A stretch of 64,000 nt of DNA from JAHEZL01 sp046074525. GTDB lineage: Bacteria > Bacteroidota > Bacteroidia > Flavobacteriales_C > GCA-002722245. The notes beneath the pieces are model-generated. The model saw only the letters and a list, made by a program, of their open reading frames with translations, did no database searches and was not told where the DNA came from. The stretch is taken from assembly GCA_046074525.1 (NCBI GenBank), contig JBJTOK010000065.1, positions 23,323 to 87,322 of the forward strand. Reading direction: 5' to 3'. Each line of letters opens with the position of its first letter. Positions within the stretch are counted from its first letter, which is position 1. Below are positions 1-8,831 of the stretch, piece by piece. The translations under genes were made by a program, and so were the position numbers.

Positions 1-504
1 AAGGCAGCAACCCTTGCCGCTGCTGCACATGAGGGTCCGGTTTACCTCCGTTTCGGTCGCCCGAAGGTGCCAAACTTTACTCCTGTAGATCAGAAATTCG
101 AAATCGGCAAAGCAGTAATGATCAACGAAGGAAGCGATGTAACAATCTTCGCTACAGGTCACCTCGTTTGGAAAGCTATACAGGCTGGGGAAATCCTAGC
201 ACAAAAAGGCATTTCTGCTGAAATAATAAATATCCACACCATTAAACCTTTAGATGAAAAGGCCGTCCTAGCATCAGTACAAAAAACCAAATGCGTGGTG
301 ACTGCTGAAGAACATCAGATGAATGGCGGCCTGGGAGATTCTATCGCCCAGCTTTTATCAAGACAATTGCCTGCTCCAATTGAATTCGTTGCTGTTAACG
401 ACAGCTTTGGAGAAAGCGGAACAGAGGAGCAACTGATGACCAAGTATGGTATCAATACTCCACACATTGTTGAAGCCGTTGAAAAGGTGATCAAGAGAAA
501 ATAA
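1..504 (+). CDS. transketolase, C-terminal part (5' end outside window)
   Basis: The reading frame is open from base 1, so the gene starts outside the window; the GTG at 67 is an internal valine codon. The visible 167 residues are the end of the pyrimidine-binding domain (VYLRFGRPKVP) and the whole C-terminal transketolase domain, with the conserved stretch TAEEHQMNGGLGD. In split transketolases of this type the C-terminal chain is separate from the TPP-binding N-terminal chain. Whether this is a split or full-length enzyme cannot be told from the fragment. Transketolase moves two-carbon units between sugar phosphates in the pentose phosphate pathway. A 27-base gap separates it from the sigma factor gene, so read-through is possible. 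Confidence 0.9.
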   Translation, partial: KAATLAAAAHEGPVYLRFGRPKVPNFTPVDQKFEIGKAVMINEGSDVTIFATGHLVWKAIQAGEILAQKGISAEIINIHTIKPLDEKAVLASVQKTKCVVTAEEHQMNGGLGDSIAQLLSRQLPAPIEFVAVNDSFGESGTEEQLMTKYGINTPHIVEAVEKVIKRK

Positions 505-531
505 GCAGAACACCACCCCAAAAAGCAATGA

Positions 532-1080
532 ATGGGGAACTGGACTGACAAAGAATTACTGGAAAAATTCCGTGATCCTCAATCGAGAGACTACGGGTTC
601 AACCTCATTATGCAAAGCTATAACCAGCGCGTATACTGGCATGTGCGCCGCATGGTGATTGATCACGACGACGCCAATGATCTCACGCAGGACATCTTCA
701 TCAGGGTATGGAAAGGACTCGACAACTTCAACGAAGATTCAAAACTTTTCACCTGGATTTACCGCATTGCCACCAACGAGTGCATCACCTTCCTGAATAA
801 AAAAAGAAAGCGTTTTTTTATTCCCATCGTCAACGTTGAAAATGAACTCGCCCATTCACTGGAAAGCGGCAAACACTGTACCGGTGATGAAATTCAACTG
901 AAACTGCAAAAGGCTTTGCTCACCCTTCCCGAAAAACAAAGAATGGTTTTCAACATGAAGTATTTCGACGAACTCAAATACGAAGAAATAGCTGAAATAA
1001 CAGGCACTTCCGTTGGTGCATTAAAAGCCTCATACCACATTGCAGCAAAAAAAATTGAAGGTATTTTGAATAAGGATTAA
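532..1080 (+). CDS. ECF-type RNA polymerase sigma factor
   Basis: A 182-residue protein with sigma-70 region 2 at about 25-95 (DANDLTQDIFIRVWKGL followed by FTWIYRIATNECI) and region 4 at about 118-175 (LPEKQRMVFNMKYFDELKYEEIA and a helix-turn-helix). There is no region 3, as in extracytoplasmic-function sigma factors. The ATG at 532 is used because the ATG at 528 leads to a stop after six codons. The next two genes encode a one-pass membrane protein and a Spy/CpxP-like periplasmic protein, so a role in sensing envelope stress is inferred. The inducing signal cannot be read from the sequence. Confidence 0.9.
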   Translation: MGNWTDKELLEKFRDPQSRDYGFNLIMQSYNQRVYWHVRRMVIDHDDANDLTQDIFIRVWKGLDNFNEDSKLFTWIYRIATNECITFLNKKRKRFFIPIVNVENELAHSLESGKHCTGDEIQLKLQKALLTLPEKQRMVFNMKYFDELKYEEIAEITGTSVGALKASYHIAAKKIEGILNKD

Positions 1081-1110
1081 ACCAAGTTTTTCCACCAAAG
1101 TCATAACAGC

Positions 1111-1530
1111 ATGAACCAGAAATTCAACATAGATAACGGCAAAATAAAACCAGGATTTTCTGTTCCGGAGAACTACTTCAATGAGCTGGAAGTAAATATT
1201 CAGAACAAAATTTCCCGTCCGCAAAAACCCTGGATCAGTCGCTACAAATATGTTGTATCGGGTGCCGCCACCGCAATCATCGGTGTTACAGTATGGTGGC
1301 TGCAGCCCAATCCGGTTGCACCGGTGGCAGTTAAAGTCGCTCCTGTTCAAAGCACCGACTACGCCTTATACATCAACGAAAACATAGAAGAATTTGACGA
1401 CGATCTTTTATATGAATCTTATGCAGAAGCTTCCACCCCGACATCTGCCCGCGCAGCAGAAGATGAGGCCTACAGCTCATACCTCATCGACGAAGACATT
1501 GATGAAAACACACTTATTGATGAACTCTAA
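1111..1530 (+). CDS. small one-pass membrane protein, candidate anti-sigma factor
   Basis: A 139-residue protein with a cytoplasmic-looking N-terminus, one hydrophobic segment at about 46-64 (YVVSGAATAIIGVTVWWL) and a very acidic C-terminal tail rich in Asp and Glu. I recognise no named domain and no zinc-binding anti-sigma motif. It lies 30 bases after the ECF sigma gene and 12 bases before the Spy-like gene, the usual place for a membrane partner that holds the sigma factor. Its role as an anti-sigma factor is inferred only from position and topology. Confidence 0.7.
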   Translation: MNQKFNIDNGKIKPGFSVPENYFNELEVNIQNKISRPQKPWISRYKYVVSGAATAIIGVTVWWLQPNPVAPVAVKVAPVQSTDYALYINENIEEFDDDLLYESYAEASTPTSARAAEDEAYSSYLIDEDIDENTLIDEL

Positions 1531-1542
1531 ATCCAAAACACT

Positions 1543-2049
1543 ATGAAAATACTAAGCACCGCCCTCCTCGTGATGGCAATGGCAACAAGCCTTTTCGCTC
1601 AACCCGATAAAAAACGGGAAGAAATTAAAGCCATGAAAATCGGTTTTATCACCAAGGAACTCAGTCTGACCCCGGAAGAAGCCCAAAAATTCTGGCCGGT
1701 GTACAACGAATTCCAGGAAAAAATGGAAAAAATCCATAACGAAAGAAGAGAGATGCGCAAAGCTGCGAAAGATAAGGGCGGCATTGACAGCTTACCTAAC
1801 GTCGAAGTTGAAAAAATGGTAGATAAGGAAATGCAGCTTCAGGAAAGAGAACTGCAAATCAAGAAAGAATTCCACACGAAAGTGAAAACAGTATTGCCCA
1901 TTAAAAAAGTGGCAAAGCTTTATCGCGCCGAACATGAATTCAGGAAGCAAATCCTGAAAAAAATGAAGGAACATCACGGCCCGGCAGGCAAAGGTGGTCC
2001 GGGACATCACCCTGGAGGCAAGCCCGATGGCGAGCCGGATGATGAGTAG
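1543..2049 (+). CDS. Spy/CpxP-like periplasmic protein
   Basis: A 168-residue protein with a signal peptide (cleavage likely after residue 19-20, SLFAQ). The mature part is a long, charged, helical region starting with an LTPEEAQKFWPVYNEF segment, the LTxxQ-like pattern of Spy/CpxP periplasmic chaperones and metal-responsive proteins. The last 23 residues are rich in Gly, Pro, His and Asp (HHGPAGKGG, GHHPGG) and could bind metal. It is the third gene of a sigma, membrane-protein and chaperone-like unit and is followed by a strong terminator, so it probably ends the operon. It is likely a target or a feedback sensor of the sigma factor. Confidence 0.75.
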   Translation: MKILSTALLVMAMATSLFAQPDKKREEIKAMKIGFITKELSLTPEEAQKFWPVYNEFQEKMEKIHNERREMRKAAKDKGGIDSLPNVEVEKMVDKEMQLQERELQIKKEFHTKVKTVLPIKKVAKLYRAEHEFRKQILKKMKEHHGPAGKGGPGHHPGGKPDGEPDDE

Positions 2050-2052
2050 AAG

Positions 2053-2078
2053 AAAGTCGGGGAAACCCGACTTTTTTT
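2053..2078 (+). terminator. rho-independent terminator after the sigma/Spy operon
   Basis: A perfect 9-bp stem (AAAGTCGGG/CCCGACTTT) closes a GAAA loop and runs into a T tract. It begins 4 bases after the stop codon of the Spy-like gene, so it marks the 3' end of the operon. Confidence 0.9.
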
Positions 2079-2234
2079 GTTGGTGGTTTTCTGAACCAGA
2101 ATTCATTTGATCAAAAAGATTAAATGATCCATACTCGAAAATCTTTTTATCCTGTATTCACGTGAATCATGGTTTAGACAAAGGTTACCTCTTAACACTT
2201 TCCGTATTAAACATAAATCCTTTATCTTGACCAC

Positions 2235-2840
2235 GTGAAAAGCCTAACTCTGCTCCTTCTCTCCTTCTGCCTCTTCTCCTGCTACGACAATCCCGCAGGA
2301 AAGAAAATTGCTATTCAAACTCTCGGCTACTTTCCTAAAGAATTCAAGGACTCCGTTGCTGCCGCTATCCATCATTTTTACGCCGTTGAAGTAGTAGAAC
2401 TCCCAACACAAAAAATTCCCGAAAGCTTTTTCATCAATGTTAAATCGCCCCGCTATCGTGCTGATTCCATTATTAAAATGCTAAACAACGAAAAACCCGA
2501 TACGGTGGCTTATGTATTGGCGCTGACCGCCGCCGACATATCCGTAACCAAAAACAAAAAGCCTGAAGCGAAATACAAGGACTGGGGAGTTTTCGGTTAT
2601 GGCTACGTAGGCAAACCAGGTTGCGTTGTATCTTCTTATAGAATCAAGCATGCATACAAAAAAGTAATGCTGATGAGATTACAAAAGATCGCCCTTCACG
2701 AAATCGGCCACAATCTCGGATTACCCCACTGCTCCTCACAAAACTGCTTCATGCGCGACGCTGCTGAATCTATCAAAACCATAGATAAAGTGGAAATGAA
2801 CCTGTGCGAAAAATGCAAAAAGAAAGTTGCCCTTTTCTAA
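2235..2840 (+). CDS. archaemetzincin-like zinc protease, predicted lipoprotein
   Basis: A 201-residue protein starting at GTG; no in-frame ATG fits upstream. The N-terminus is a lipoprotein signal with lipobox LFSC (Cys16). Near the C-terminus it carries HEIGHNLGLPHC at 155-166, then four residues, C171, one residue, M173, 17 residues and CEKC at 191-194. This is exactly the spacing of the archaemetzincin (peptidase family M54) signature, which binds one catalytic zinc through three histidines and a second zinc through four cysteines. Archaemetzincins are mostly cytoplasmic, so a lipid-anchored envelope form is unusual. The substrate is unknown. No operon partners are evident; Fur follows after a 90-base gap. 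Confidence 0.85.
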   Translation: MKSLTLLLLSFCLFSCYDNPAGKKIAIQTLGYFPKEFKDSVAAAIHHFYAVEVVELPTQKIPESFFINVKSPRYRADSIIKMLNNEKPDTVAYVLALTAADISVTKNKKPEAKYKDWGVFGYGYVGKPGCVVSSYRIKHAYKKVMLMRLQKIALHEIGHNLGLPHCSSQNCFMRDAAESIKTIDKVEMNLCEKCKKKVALF

Positions 2841-2930
2841 GGGATTCCAACCCAAACATTTTTTCTCTTTTTTTTCTGTAGTATCTCCGCAAAAAGCCCT
2901 ATAATTGCAGGTATTTGTTTTTTAACGAAA

Positions 2931-3389
2931 ATGTCCACAGAAATTCGAGTAAAAGTACGGCAGATTTTTTCCGCTTATCTGGAGCAGCATAGCCACAGAA
3001 AAACCCCGGAGCGCTTCGCCATACTCGATCAAATTTACTCTCAGAAGGGCCATTTCGAAATAGAGTCGCTCTATGAAAAAATGAAAAAAAAGAATTACCG
3101 CGTCAGCCGCGCTACCTTGTACAACACCATGGATCTGCTACTGGCCTGTAACCTCGTTAGAAAACATCAGTTTGGAAAAAACCTGGCGCAATTTGAAAAA
3201 TCACATGAATTCAAACAACATGACCACCTCATCTGTACCGAATGTGGAAAAGTGATGGAGTTCTGTGATCCACGACTGCAAAACATTAAAACAACCGTAG
3301 GCGAAATACTGGACTTTGAGGTAATGCATCATTCCCTTAACTTGTACGGTGTTTGCTCATCATGTAAATCTTTGAATAAATCGAAATGA
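2931..3389 (+). CDS. Fur-family metal-dependent transcriptional regulator
   Basis: A 152-residue protein with a winged helix at about 15-90 (TPERFAILDQIY, then RVSRATLYNTMDLL) and a dimerisation and metal-binding domain. Two CxxC pairs are visible (ICTECGK and GVCSSCK), with a nearby HDH for the regulatory site. The family represses genes for metal uptake or oxidative stress with Fe, Zn, Mn or peroxide as signal; which one applies cannot be decided here. Its stop overlaps the start of purA by 4 bases, so the two are translationally coupled, an arrangement I recall from other Bacteroidota. Confidence 0.9.
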   Translation: MSTEIRVKVRQIFSAYLEQHSHRKTPERFAILDQIYSQKGHFEIESLYEKMKKKNYRVSRATLYNTMDLLLACNLVRKHQFGKNLAQFEKSHEFKQHDHLICTECGKVMEFCDPRLQNIKTTVGEILDFEVMHHSLNLYGVCSSCKSLNKSK

Positions 3390-4672
3390 CAAAAGTTGAC
3401 GTATTATTAGGCCTCCAATGGGGAGATGAAGGAAAAGGAAAAATTGTAGATGTTTTCACTCCTAAATATGATATTATAGCACGCTTCCAGGGCGGACCCA
3501 ATGCGGGACACACCCTTGAATTTGATGGCATCAAACACGTGTTGCATACCATTCCATCAGGAATTTTTCATGACGATACGATGAATATCATCGGTAATGG
3601 CGTGGTGATCGATCCGGTGATCCTCAAAAAAGAAATTGAAAAATTGACCGACCGTGGTGTTGACGTGACCAAAAAGATGTACATCTCCCGCAAGGCCCAC
3701 CTCATCCTGCCAACACACAAGTTGCTGGATGCCGCTTCTGAAGCAGCAAAAGGAAAGGCAAAGATTGGTTCTACACTGAAAGGTATCGGTCCGACTTACA
3801 TGGACAAAACCGGTCGCAATGGTCTCCGTATCGGCGATATCGAATTATCTGATTTTAAGGAAAGATATAAAGTTCTGGTTGATAAGCACAAAGCGATGCT
3901 GGATCAATACGGCTTCGATTATTCTGGTCTTGCTGAAACAGAAAAAGAATGGTTCGGTGGTATCGATAGTCTGAAAAAACTGACTTTCATCGACAGTGAA
4001 CATTATTTAACTGACGCCTTCAAAGCCGGAAAATCTATCCTCGCTGAAGGTGCGCAAGGTTCTTTACTTGATATTGATTTTGGTTCATATCCCTTTGTTA
4101 CTTCTTCCAACACCATTTGCGCCGGAGCCTGCACCGGTTTAGGTATTGCCCCTAACCGCATTGGTGAAGTGTTTGGTATTTTCAAGGCTTACTGCACCCG
4201 TGTAGGCAGCGGTCCGTTCCCTACCGAGCTGGAAGATGCTACTGGTGAAGCCATGAGAAAAGAAGGGAATGAGTTTGGTTCCACTACCGGTCGTCCGAGA
4301 AGATGCGGATGGATTGATCTTCCTGCACTCAAATACTCTATCGCCCTCAATGGCGTTACTCAGTTGATCATGATGAAAGCCGATGTACTGAGTATTTTCG
4401 ATACTATTAAAGTGTGCACACATTATTTATATAAAGGTGTTAAAACCGACCGCTTCCCATACAATGTAGAGCCTGAAAACGTTCAACCAGTGTACGTGGA
4501 TCTCAAAGGATGGAATAAGGATCTGACAGGTTTAACATCGACTGATGGCATGCCGAAGGAACTGCTGGATTATATCCTCTTCCTTGAAAAAGAACTGGAA
4601 ACTCCAATTACGGTAGTATCGGTTGGTCCCGACAGAAAACAAACACTCATCAGAGACAAAGCCCTTGTTTAA
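3386..4672 (+). CDS. purA: adenylosuccinate synthetase
   Basis: A 428-residue full-length enzyme that joins IMP and aspartate using GTP, the first committed step from IMP to AMP. The GTP-binding P-loop GLQWGDEGKGK lies at about 8-19, followed by GGPNAGHT, the IMP-binding stretch GSTLKGIGPTY and the C-terminal GTP-specificity region SVGPDRKQT. It begins inside the last codons of the fur-family gene and is followed after 21 bases by the OstA-like gene, suggesting one transcript for all three. Confidence 0.97.
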   Translation: MTKVDVLLGLQWGDEGKGKIVDVFTPKYDIIARFQGGPNAGHTLEFDGIKHVLHTIPSGIFHDDTMNIIGNGVVIDPVILKKEIEKLTDRGVDVTKKMYISRKAHLILPTHKLLDAASEAAKGKAKIGSTLKGIGPTYMDKTGRNGLRIGDIELSDFKERYKVLVDKHKAMLDQYGFDYSGLAETEKEWFGGIDSLKKLTFIDSEHYLTDAFKAGKSILAEGAQGSLLDIDFGSYPFVTSSNTICAGACTGLGIAPNRIGEVFGIFKAYCTRVGSGPFPTELEDATGEAMRKEGNEFGSTTGRPRRCGWIDLPALKYSIALNGVTQLIMMKADVLSIFDTIKVCTHYLYKGVKTDRFPYNVEPENVQPVYVDLKGWNKDLTGLTSTDGMPKELLDYILFLEKELETPITVVSVGPDRKQTLIRDKALV

Positions 4673-4693
4673 CAGGGCTCAACAGGATAAGAA

Positions 4694-6217
4694 ATGAAGT
4701 TCAAAATAGTATTCACATCGTTTTTTATCCTTGCTCTTTTCTTCTCCTCTCCCCTTTTGAAAGCCCAGAGCGGTATGTTCCTGAGCGACAAAAAGGAATA
4801 TGTTGAAATTCTGGGAGCCGATTACCTGGAATCCACCCGTCCCGGAGAACAGAAACTCGTTGGGCATGTGCGACTCAAGCAGGGCAATGTAATGCTGGCT
4901 TGCGACAGTGCCTTTATCTACGAGAAGAACAACGACTTCTATGCCTACGGCCATGTATACATGAACAAGCGTGATTCGGTGAAAACCTACTGCGATGTGA
5001 TGAAATATTACGGAGAAAAGAAGCTCACCATCTTCAGCGGAAATGTACGAATGATCAGCGATAAGACGATTATAGAAACCGATCAGCTGTATTACCAGAA
5101 CGAAAAAAACAATGCCTATTATCTGGATGGAGCCAATATCAAAGCCGATAAAGCAAAGATCTACAGTAAAAAAGGTTACTATAATACGTCCACAAAACTC
5201 ATCAACTTCAAGAAAAACGTGGTGGTGAAAACCGCCGATTTCAGTATTATTTCCGACACCCTTACCTACCATACTCCCACACAAAAGACGATGTTCAATG
5301 GTCCGACCAACATCATTTCCAAATCCATCAAAATCTACTGTGAAGCCGGTTACTTCGACGAACTGAAGCAGGAATCTGTCTTCCGGAAAAACGCGAAAAT
5401 CATTGAAAAAGCACAAATCATTTACGCCGATTCCATTCATCGCAACAGCAGGACTTACATTACCGATGCCTATAAAAATGTGCGCGCGATCGATACGGTT
5501 GAACATTTAGCCATCACTGGAAATCACGGTATCTTCTACGAAAAAGCAGGCAAAAGCGTGATGACGGAAAACGCCATGCTGGAGCAACTTATCGACAACG
5601 ACACCCTCTTCCTTCATGCCGATACTTTAAAAGCCCTGAACGATACTGTTAGAAAAGAAAAGAAGATTTATGCCTATTACGGCGTTCGCTTTTTCAGGAA
5701 GGATTTGCAGGGAAGTTGTGATTCAATGACCTATTTCCCCTCGGATTCATTGATCCGCCTCTATCGCGAACCAGTAATTTGGTCGGGAGAAAGTCAGATC
5801 ACCGGCGATTACATTGAGCTATTTATTTACGGCGGCAAGATCCGTGAATTGCGCATCCACAAGAATGGATTTATCATTTCAAATAACGGTCCGGATACCT
5901 ACGACCAGATCAAAGGCCGCGACATGATTGGTTATTTCGATGATGGGAAAATGAAAAAAATGAAGGTGACCGGGAATGGTCAAACCATCTATTACGTCAA
6001 GGAAAACGATGGCTCTTATGTTGGCGCCAACCAGGCCGACTGCAGTAACCTGATCATCACTTTCAAGGATTCCAAAGTCTCTAAAATCAAGTTTTTGGTG
6101 AAGCCGGTTGCGACTTTCCATCCTATCGACAAGGTGAATGTGGACAAACTGAAACTGGAAAACTTCCGCTGGAGAAGTAAGGAAAAACCGGCAACAAAGG
6201 AGGATTTACTGGATTAG
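4694..6217 (+). CDS. OstA/LptA-like envelope protein
   Basis: A 507-residue protein with a signal peptide of about 25 residues ending LLKAQ. The rest is a repetitive series of short beta-strands (patterns such as VRLKQGNVMLACDSAFIYEKNN, here shortened, with motifs like FSGNVRM and FKKNVVVKTADF), typical of the OstA/LptA beta-jellyroll that carries lipopolysaccharide across the periplasm. It is much longer than E. coli LptA (about 185 residues), as I recall for OstA-like proteins of Bacteroidota. A role in LPS transport is inferred from the family; direct binding is not shown. LpxB in the same window is consistent with an LPS envelope. Confidence 0.8.
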   Translation: MKFKIVFTSFFILALFFSSPLLKAQSGMFLSDKKEYVEILGADYLESTRPGEQKLVGHVRLKQGNVMLACDSAFIYEKNNDFYAYGHVYMNKRDSVKTYCDVMKYYGEKKLTIFSGNVRMISDKTIIETDQLYYQNEKNNAYYLDGANIKADKAKIYSKKGYYNTSTKLINFKKNVVVKTADFSIISDTLTYHTPTQKTMFNGPTNIISKSIKIYCEAGYFDELKQESVFRKNAKIIEKAQIIYADSIHRNSRTYITDAYKNVRAIDTVEHLAITGNHGIFYEKAGKSVMTENAMLEQLIDNDTLFLHADTLKALNDTVRKEKKIYAYYGVRFFRKDLQGSCDSMTYFPSDSLIRLYREPVIWSGESQITGDYIELFIYGGKIRELRIHKNGFIISNNGPDTYDQIKGRDMIGYFDDGKMKKMKVTGNGQTIYYVKENDGSYVGANQADCSNLIITFKDSKVSKIKFLVKPVATFHPIDKVNVDKLKLENFRWRSKEKPATKEDLLD

Positions 6218-6250
6218 ATAATAGTATGGAAAAGGAAAATTAAGGCCATG

Positions 6251-6340
6251 AGTTCTTCCTTCGTCGATGACATACGCGAGAAATTCACACAATAATTCAC
6301 ATTTGTCATCCTGAGCAAGGAAGGACCTATCGCCCTAATA
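6251..6340. repeat. degenerate inverted repeat between convergent genes (family A)
   Basis: The gap between the convergent OstA-like and PorD-like genes holds a right half at 6301-6340 (core GGAAGGACCTATCGCCCT) and a weaker inverted left half near 6251-6275. The same core occurs as an inverted pair at 15862-15958 and in a related form at 30321-30390. Confidence 0.65.
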
Positions 6341-6355
6341 GAACACTACCAAATT

Positions 6356-7249
6356 TTATTTCTGAAGAATTTTATTGTAACGATTTCCATTTCCCGGATC
6401 AATTTTCGTGAGATAATCTACCATCGCCTGTTTGTCGGCTACGCTATCATCCTTATAGATATTGATGATCTCCTGGTACTTGGCATCGAAAAACACTTTT
6501 ACAGAATAAGAGTTTGGTTTTCTGCGCACCAATGCATCCAGTAGTTTAAGAGATTCAGTAATGGTTTCTCGGCCCTTCACCGTTTCCTTGGCCATGATAT
6601 CGAGTCCGAGTCGGTGGTATTTATAATTACAAATACGCAAAGGTTCGTACACCTCATTCATCAGGTTTTCTATGAGCCAGTAGCGATTCCTTGTACCATC
6701 ATTGGCCTTCCAACCGCTAGCTGCTGCACTTTGAGCATTATTGATAATGTTTTGCGCCTTTGAAAAATAGTCGCTACCGCCCTTCAGGGCATAAGTATCG
6801 TAATCGAAACCAATGATCACGTACGCATAATAAGCCAGCATCGCCGTGAGATTGGAGATGAATTCATTATCGGAGTAATCCATCGTTTGCGAGGGAGTAT
6901 AAGCAAAATTAAAATCGTTGTCGTTGATGTCCATCAGCTGCGACTTGTAAGTAGCACCATAAATTGGCCGGAAAGACTGCACCACCACAGAAGCCATAAA
7001 CTGATCGGTAGCCGGTGCGCTGTTTACAGTAATGAATAAATTGCATTCAATCTTTTCTTCGAGGGAAAATGCATCAGAAGTCCACTTCCTGTTGTTCATG
7101 AAATCAGAAATATCCTTTTTCAGTTTCTGAAAAAGAGCGGGATCAACACCTTGTACCTGGGCATGAATGATCTCCACTTTGCAATTCAGCTCCTGGGCGG
7201 AGACAAACCGACAAAGACTCAGGAATATCAACAGGAACAAGATTCTCAT
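6356..7249 (-). CDS. porD: DUF4835 / PorD-like protein, T9SS-associated
   Basis: A 297-residue protein with a signal peptide (cleavage near FVSAQ) followed by the DUF4835 fold: an N-terminal ELNCKVEI start, a conserved DNDFNFAYTPSQTMDYSDNE-like middle and a helical C-terminus. PorD of this family is linked to type IX secretion in gliding and oral Bacteroidota. Its start codon overlaps the stop of coaBC by one base. The order bamD-like, rpoZ, coaBC, porD is one I recall from Bacteroidota. The T9SS cargo proteins in this window support the assignment, although the molecular role of the protein is poorly defined. Confidence 0.8.
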   Translation of the reverse strand: MRILFLLIFLSLCRFVSAQELNCKVEIIHAQVQGVDPALFQKLKKDISDFMNNRKWTSDAFSLEEKIECNLFITVNSAPATDQFMASVVVQSFRPIYGATYKSQLMDINDNDFNFAYTPSQTMDYSDNEFISNLTAMLAYYAYVIIGFDYDTYALKGGSDYFSKAQNIINNAQSAAASGWKANDGTRNRYWLIENLMNEVYEPLRICNYKYHRLGLDIMAKETVKGRETITESLKLLDALVRRKPNSYSVKVFFDAKYQEIINIYKDDSVADKQAMVDYLTKIDPGNGNRYNKILQK

Positions 7250-8451
7250 TATTTCGATTTAAGGACGTTTACTATTTTATGGACGATGTCGGCTGCGACT
7301 TCTTTTTTCGATTTTGATTCAAACGATTCAACTTCATAGTTATTGCCGATAAACTGCACTCTGTTGGAATCAACTCCAAATCCTTTATTTCCTGAATTGA
7401 GAGAATTCAGAACGATGAAATCCGCATTCTTTCTTTTCACTTTTTCCTTGGCGTTTTCCAGTTCATTTTCGGTTTCCAGGGCAAAGCCTACCACAATCTG
7501 ACTGGCTTTTTTCATGCTGCCCAACTGCAGAAGAATGTCCTTCGTTTTAGAAAGTTCAAGATGCAGTCCGGCGTCATTCTTCTTTATTTTCTGGTCGGCT
7601 TTACGCACAGGGCTATAATCCGCTACGGCAGCGGCCATCACAGCGATATCCATTTTTTCAAAAGCAGAAGTACATTGCTTGTACATTTCTTCGGCCGACA
7701 ACACGTCAATTCTTTTAATCCCGGGAACGATTGTAGTAATATCGGAAGGGCCGATCACCAAAGTCACTTCAGCACCGTTACGCGCCAATTCTTCGGCCAC
7801 AGCCACTCCCATTTTACCTGAAGAATGATTGCCAATGAAGCGCACAGGATCGATAGCTTCGTAAGTAGGCCCGGCAGAAACAAGTGCCTTTTTACCCAAC
7901 AGTTCTTTATCGCTTAACTGTGCTTTGATGTGCTCAGCAATTTCCTCTGGTTCGGCCATACGACCTTCGCCTATGAGTCCGCTTGCCAGCTCTCCATACC
8001 CAGGCTGGATCATCACGTTGCCGTAAGACTTCAACTTAGCGATATTTTCAAGAGTTGCAGGATGTTTGTACATATCCAGATCCATCGCCGGGGCAAAAAG
8101 AACAGGGCATTTTGCCGACAGATAAACCGCCATCAGCAGGTTATCGCAAGCACCATGGGCCATCTTGCTCAGGGTATTGGCACTTGCCGGAGCAATCACC
8201 ATAACATCGGCCCATAGTCCGAGATCAACATGGTTGTTCCACGTTCCGTCTTCCTTATTGGAAAAAGCCGACAGCACAGGATTTCCGGAAAGGACCGATA
8301 AAGTGAGAGGGGTTATAAAATCAAATGCGGAAGGAGTCATTACAACTTTCACTTCCGCATTTTCTTTTTTAAGTATTCTGACGAGATAAGCTACCTTGTA
8401 AGCAGCTATGCTTCCCGTTACTCCTATCAGTATTTTTTTGCCTTTAAGCAT
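7249..8451 (-). CDS. coaBC: bifunctional phosphopantothenoylcysteine decarboxylase / phosphopantothenate-cysteine ligase
   Basis: A 400-residue two-domain enzyme of coenzyme A synthesis. The flavin-dependent decarboxylase domain (about 1-180) shows GVTGSIAAYK, the catalytic His in NNHVDLGLW and PAMDLDMY in place of the PxMNxxMW substrate clamp. The ligase domain (about 185-400) begins with SAGPTYEAIDPVRFIGNHSSGKMG and ends with FVLNSL and the KKEVA motif. It lies between rpoZ and the PorD-like gene in a tight minus-strand operon. Confidence 0.96.
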   Translation of the reverse strand: MLKGKKILIGVTGSIAAYKVAYLVRILKKENAEVKVVMTPSAFDFITPLTLSVLSGNPVLSAFSNKEDGTWNNHVDLGLWADVMVIAPASANTLSKMAHGACDNLLMAVYLSAKCPVLFAPAMDLDMYKHPATLENIAKLKSYGNVMIQPGYGELASGLIGEGRMAEPEEIAEHIKAQLSDKELLGKKALVSAGPTYEAIDPVRFIGNHSSGKMGVAVAEELARNGAEVTLVIGPSDITTIVPGIKRIDVLSAEEMYKQCTSAFEKMDIAVMAAAVADYSPVRKADQKIKKNDAGLHLELSKTKDILLQLGSMKKASQIVVGFALETENELENAKEKVKRKNADFIVLNSLNSGNKGFGVDSNRVQFIGNNYEVESFESKSKKEVAADIVHKIVNVLKSK

Positions 8452-8474
8452 GGAAAGACAAAAAAAGAGAGGTA

Positions 8475-8831
8475 TTAATCGTTAGATTCTTTGTCTTTTT
8501 CAACTTCCGTCTGTTGCTCAGCAACTGGGTTTCTGTAATAAACCTCGCCATCTTCCCATTCTTTGGAAGCGATGAGTACCGGCTTAGGCAAACGCTCATA
8601 GAATTTAGAGATTTCAATCTGCTCGCGGTTTTCAAACACCTCTTCAAGGCTATCCGAAGCAGTAGCAAATTCTTCCAGTTTCTGGTTCAACTCTGTTTTC
8701 AGATCAACACCAACCTGGTTAGATCTTTTAGCAAGGATGTTGATTACTTCATAGATGTTACCATCTTTAGTAAAGGCATTAACATCTCTGGTAATGGTTG
8801 AATTCGCTGCTTTAGTTTTTTTGTAATCCAT
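8475..8831 (-). CDS. rpoZ: RNA polymerase omega subunit (Rpb6-like)
   Basis: A 118-residue protein matching the divergent omega subunit of Bacteroidota, with the characteristic start TTxxxITRDVNAFTKDGNIYE (seen here as STITRDVNAFTKDGNIYE) and IAKRSNQ-like helix LAKRSNQVGVDLK. Omega helps fold and stabilise the beta-prime subunit. The C-terminal tail is acidic and rich in Glu and Lys. The gene start overlaps the end of the bamD-like gene by 20 bases, and coaBC follows after 23 bases. Confidence 0.9.
   Translation of the reverse strand: MDYKKTKAANSTITRDVNAFTKDGNIYEVINILAKRSNQVGVDLKTELNQKLEEFATASDSLEEVFENREQIEISKFYERLPKPVLIASKEWEDGEVYYRNPVAEQQTEVEKDKESND

Noticed and set aside
4679..5506. Long minus-strand open frame (275 codons) opposite the OstA-like gene
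   Set aside because: It is fully antisense to a well-supported gene and its composition shows the mirror of that gene, not a protein pattern.
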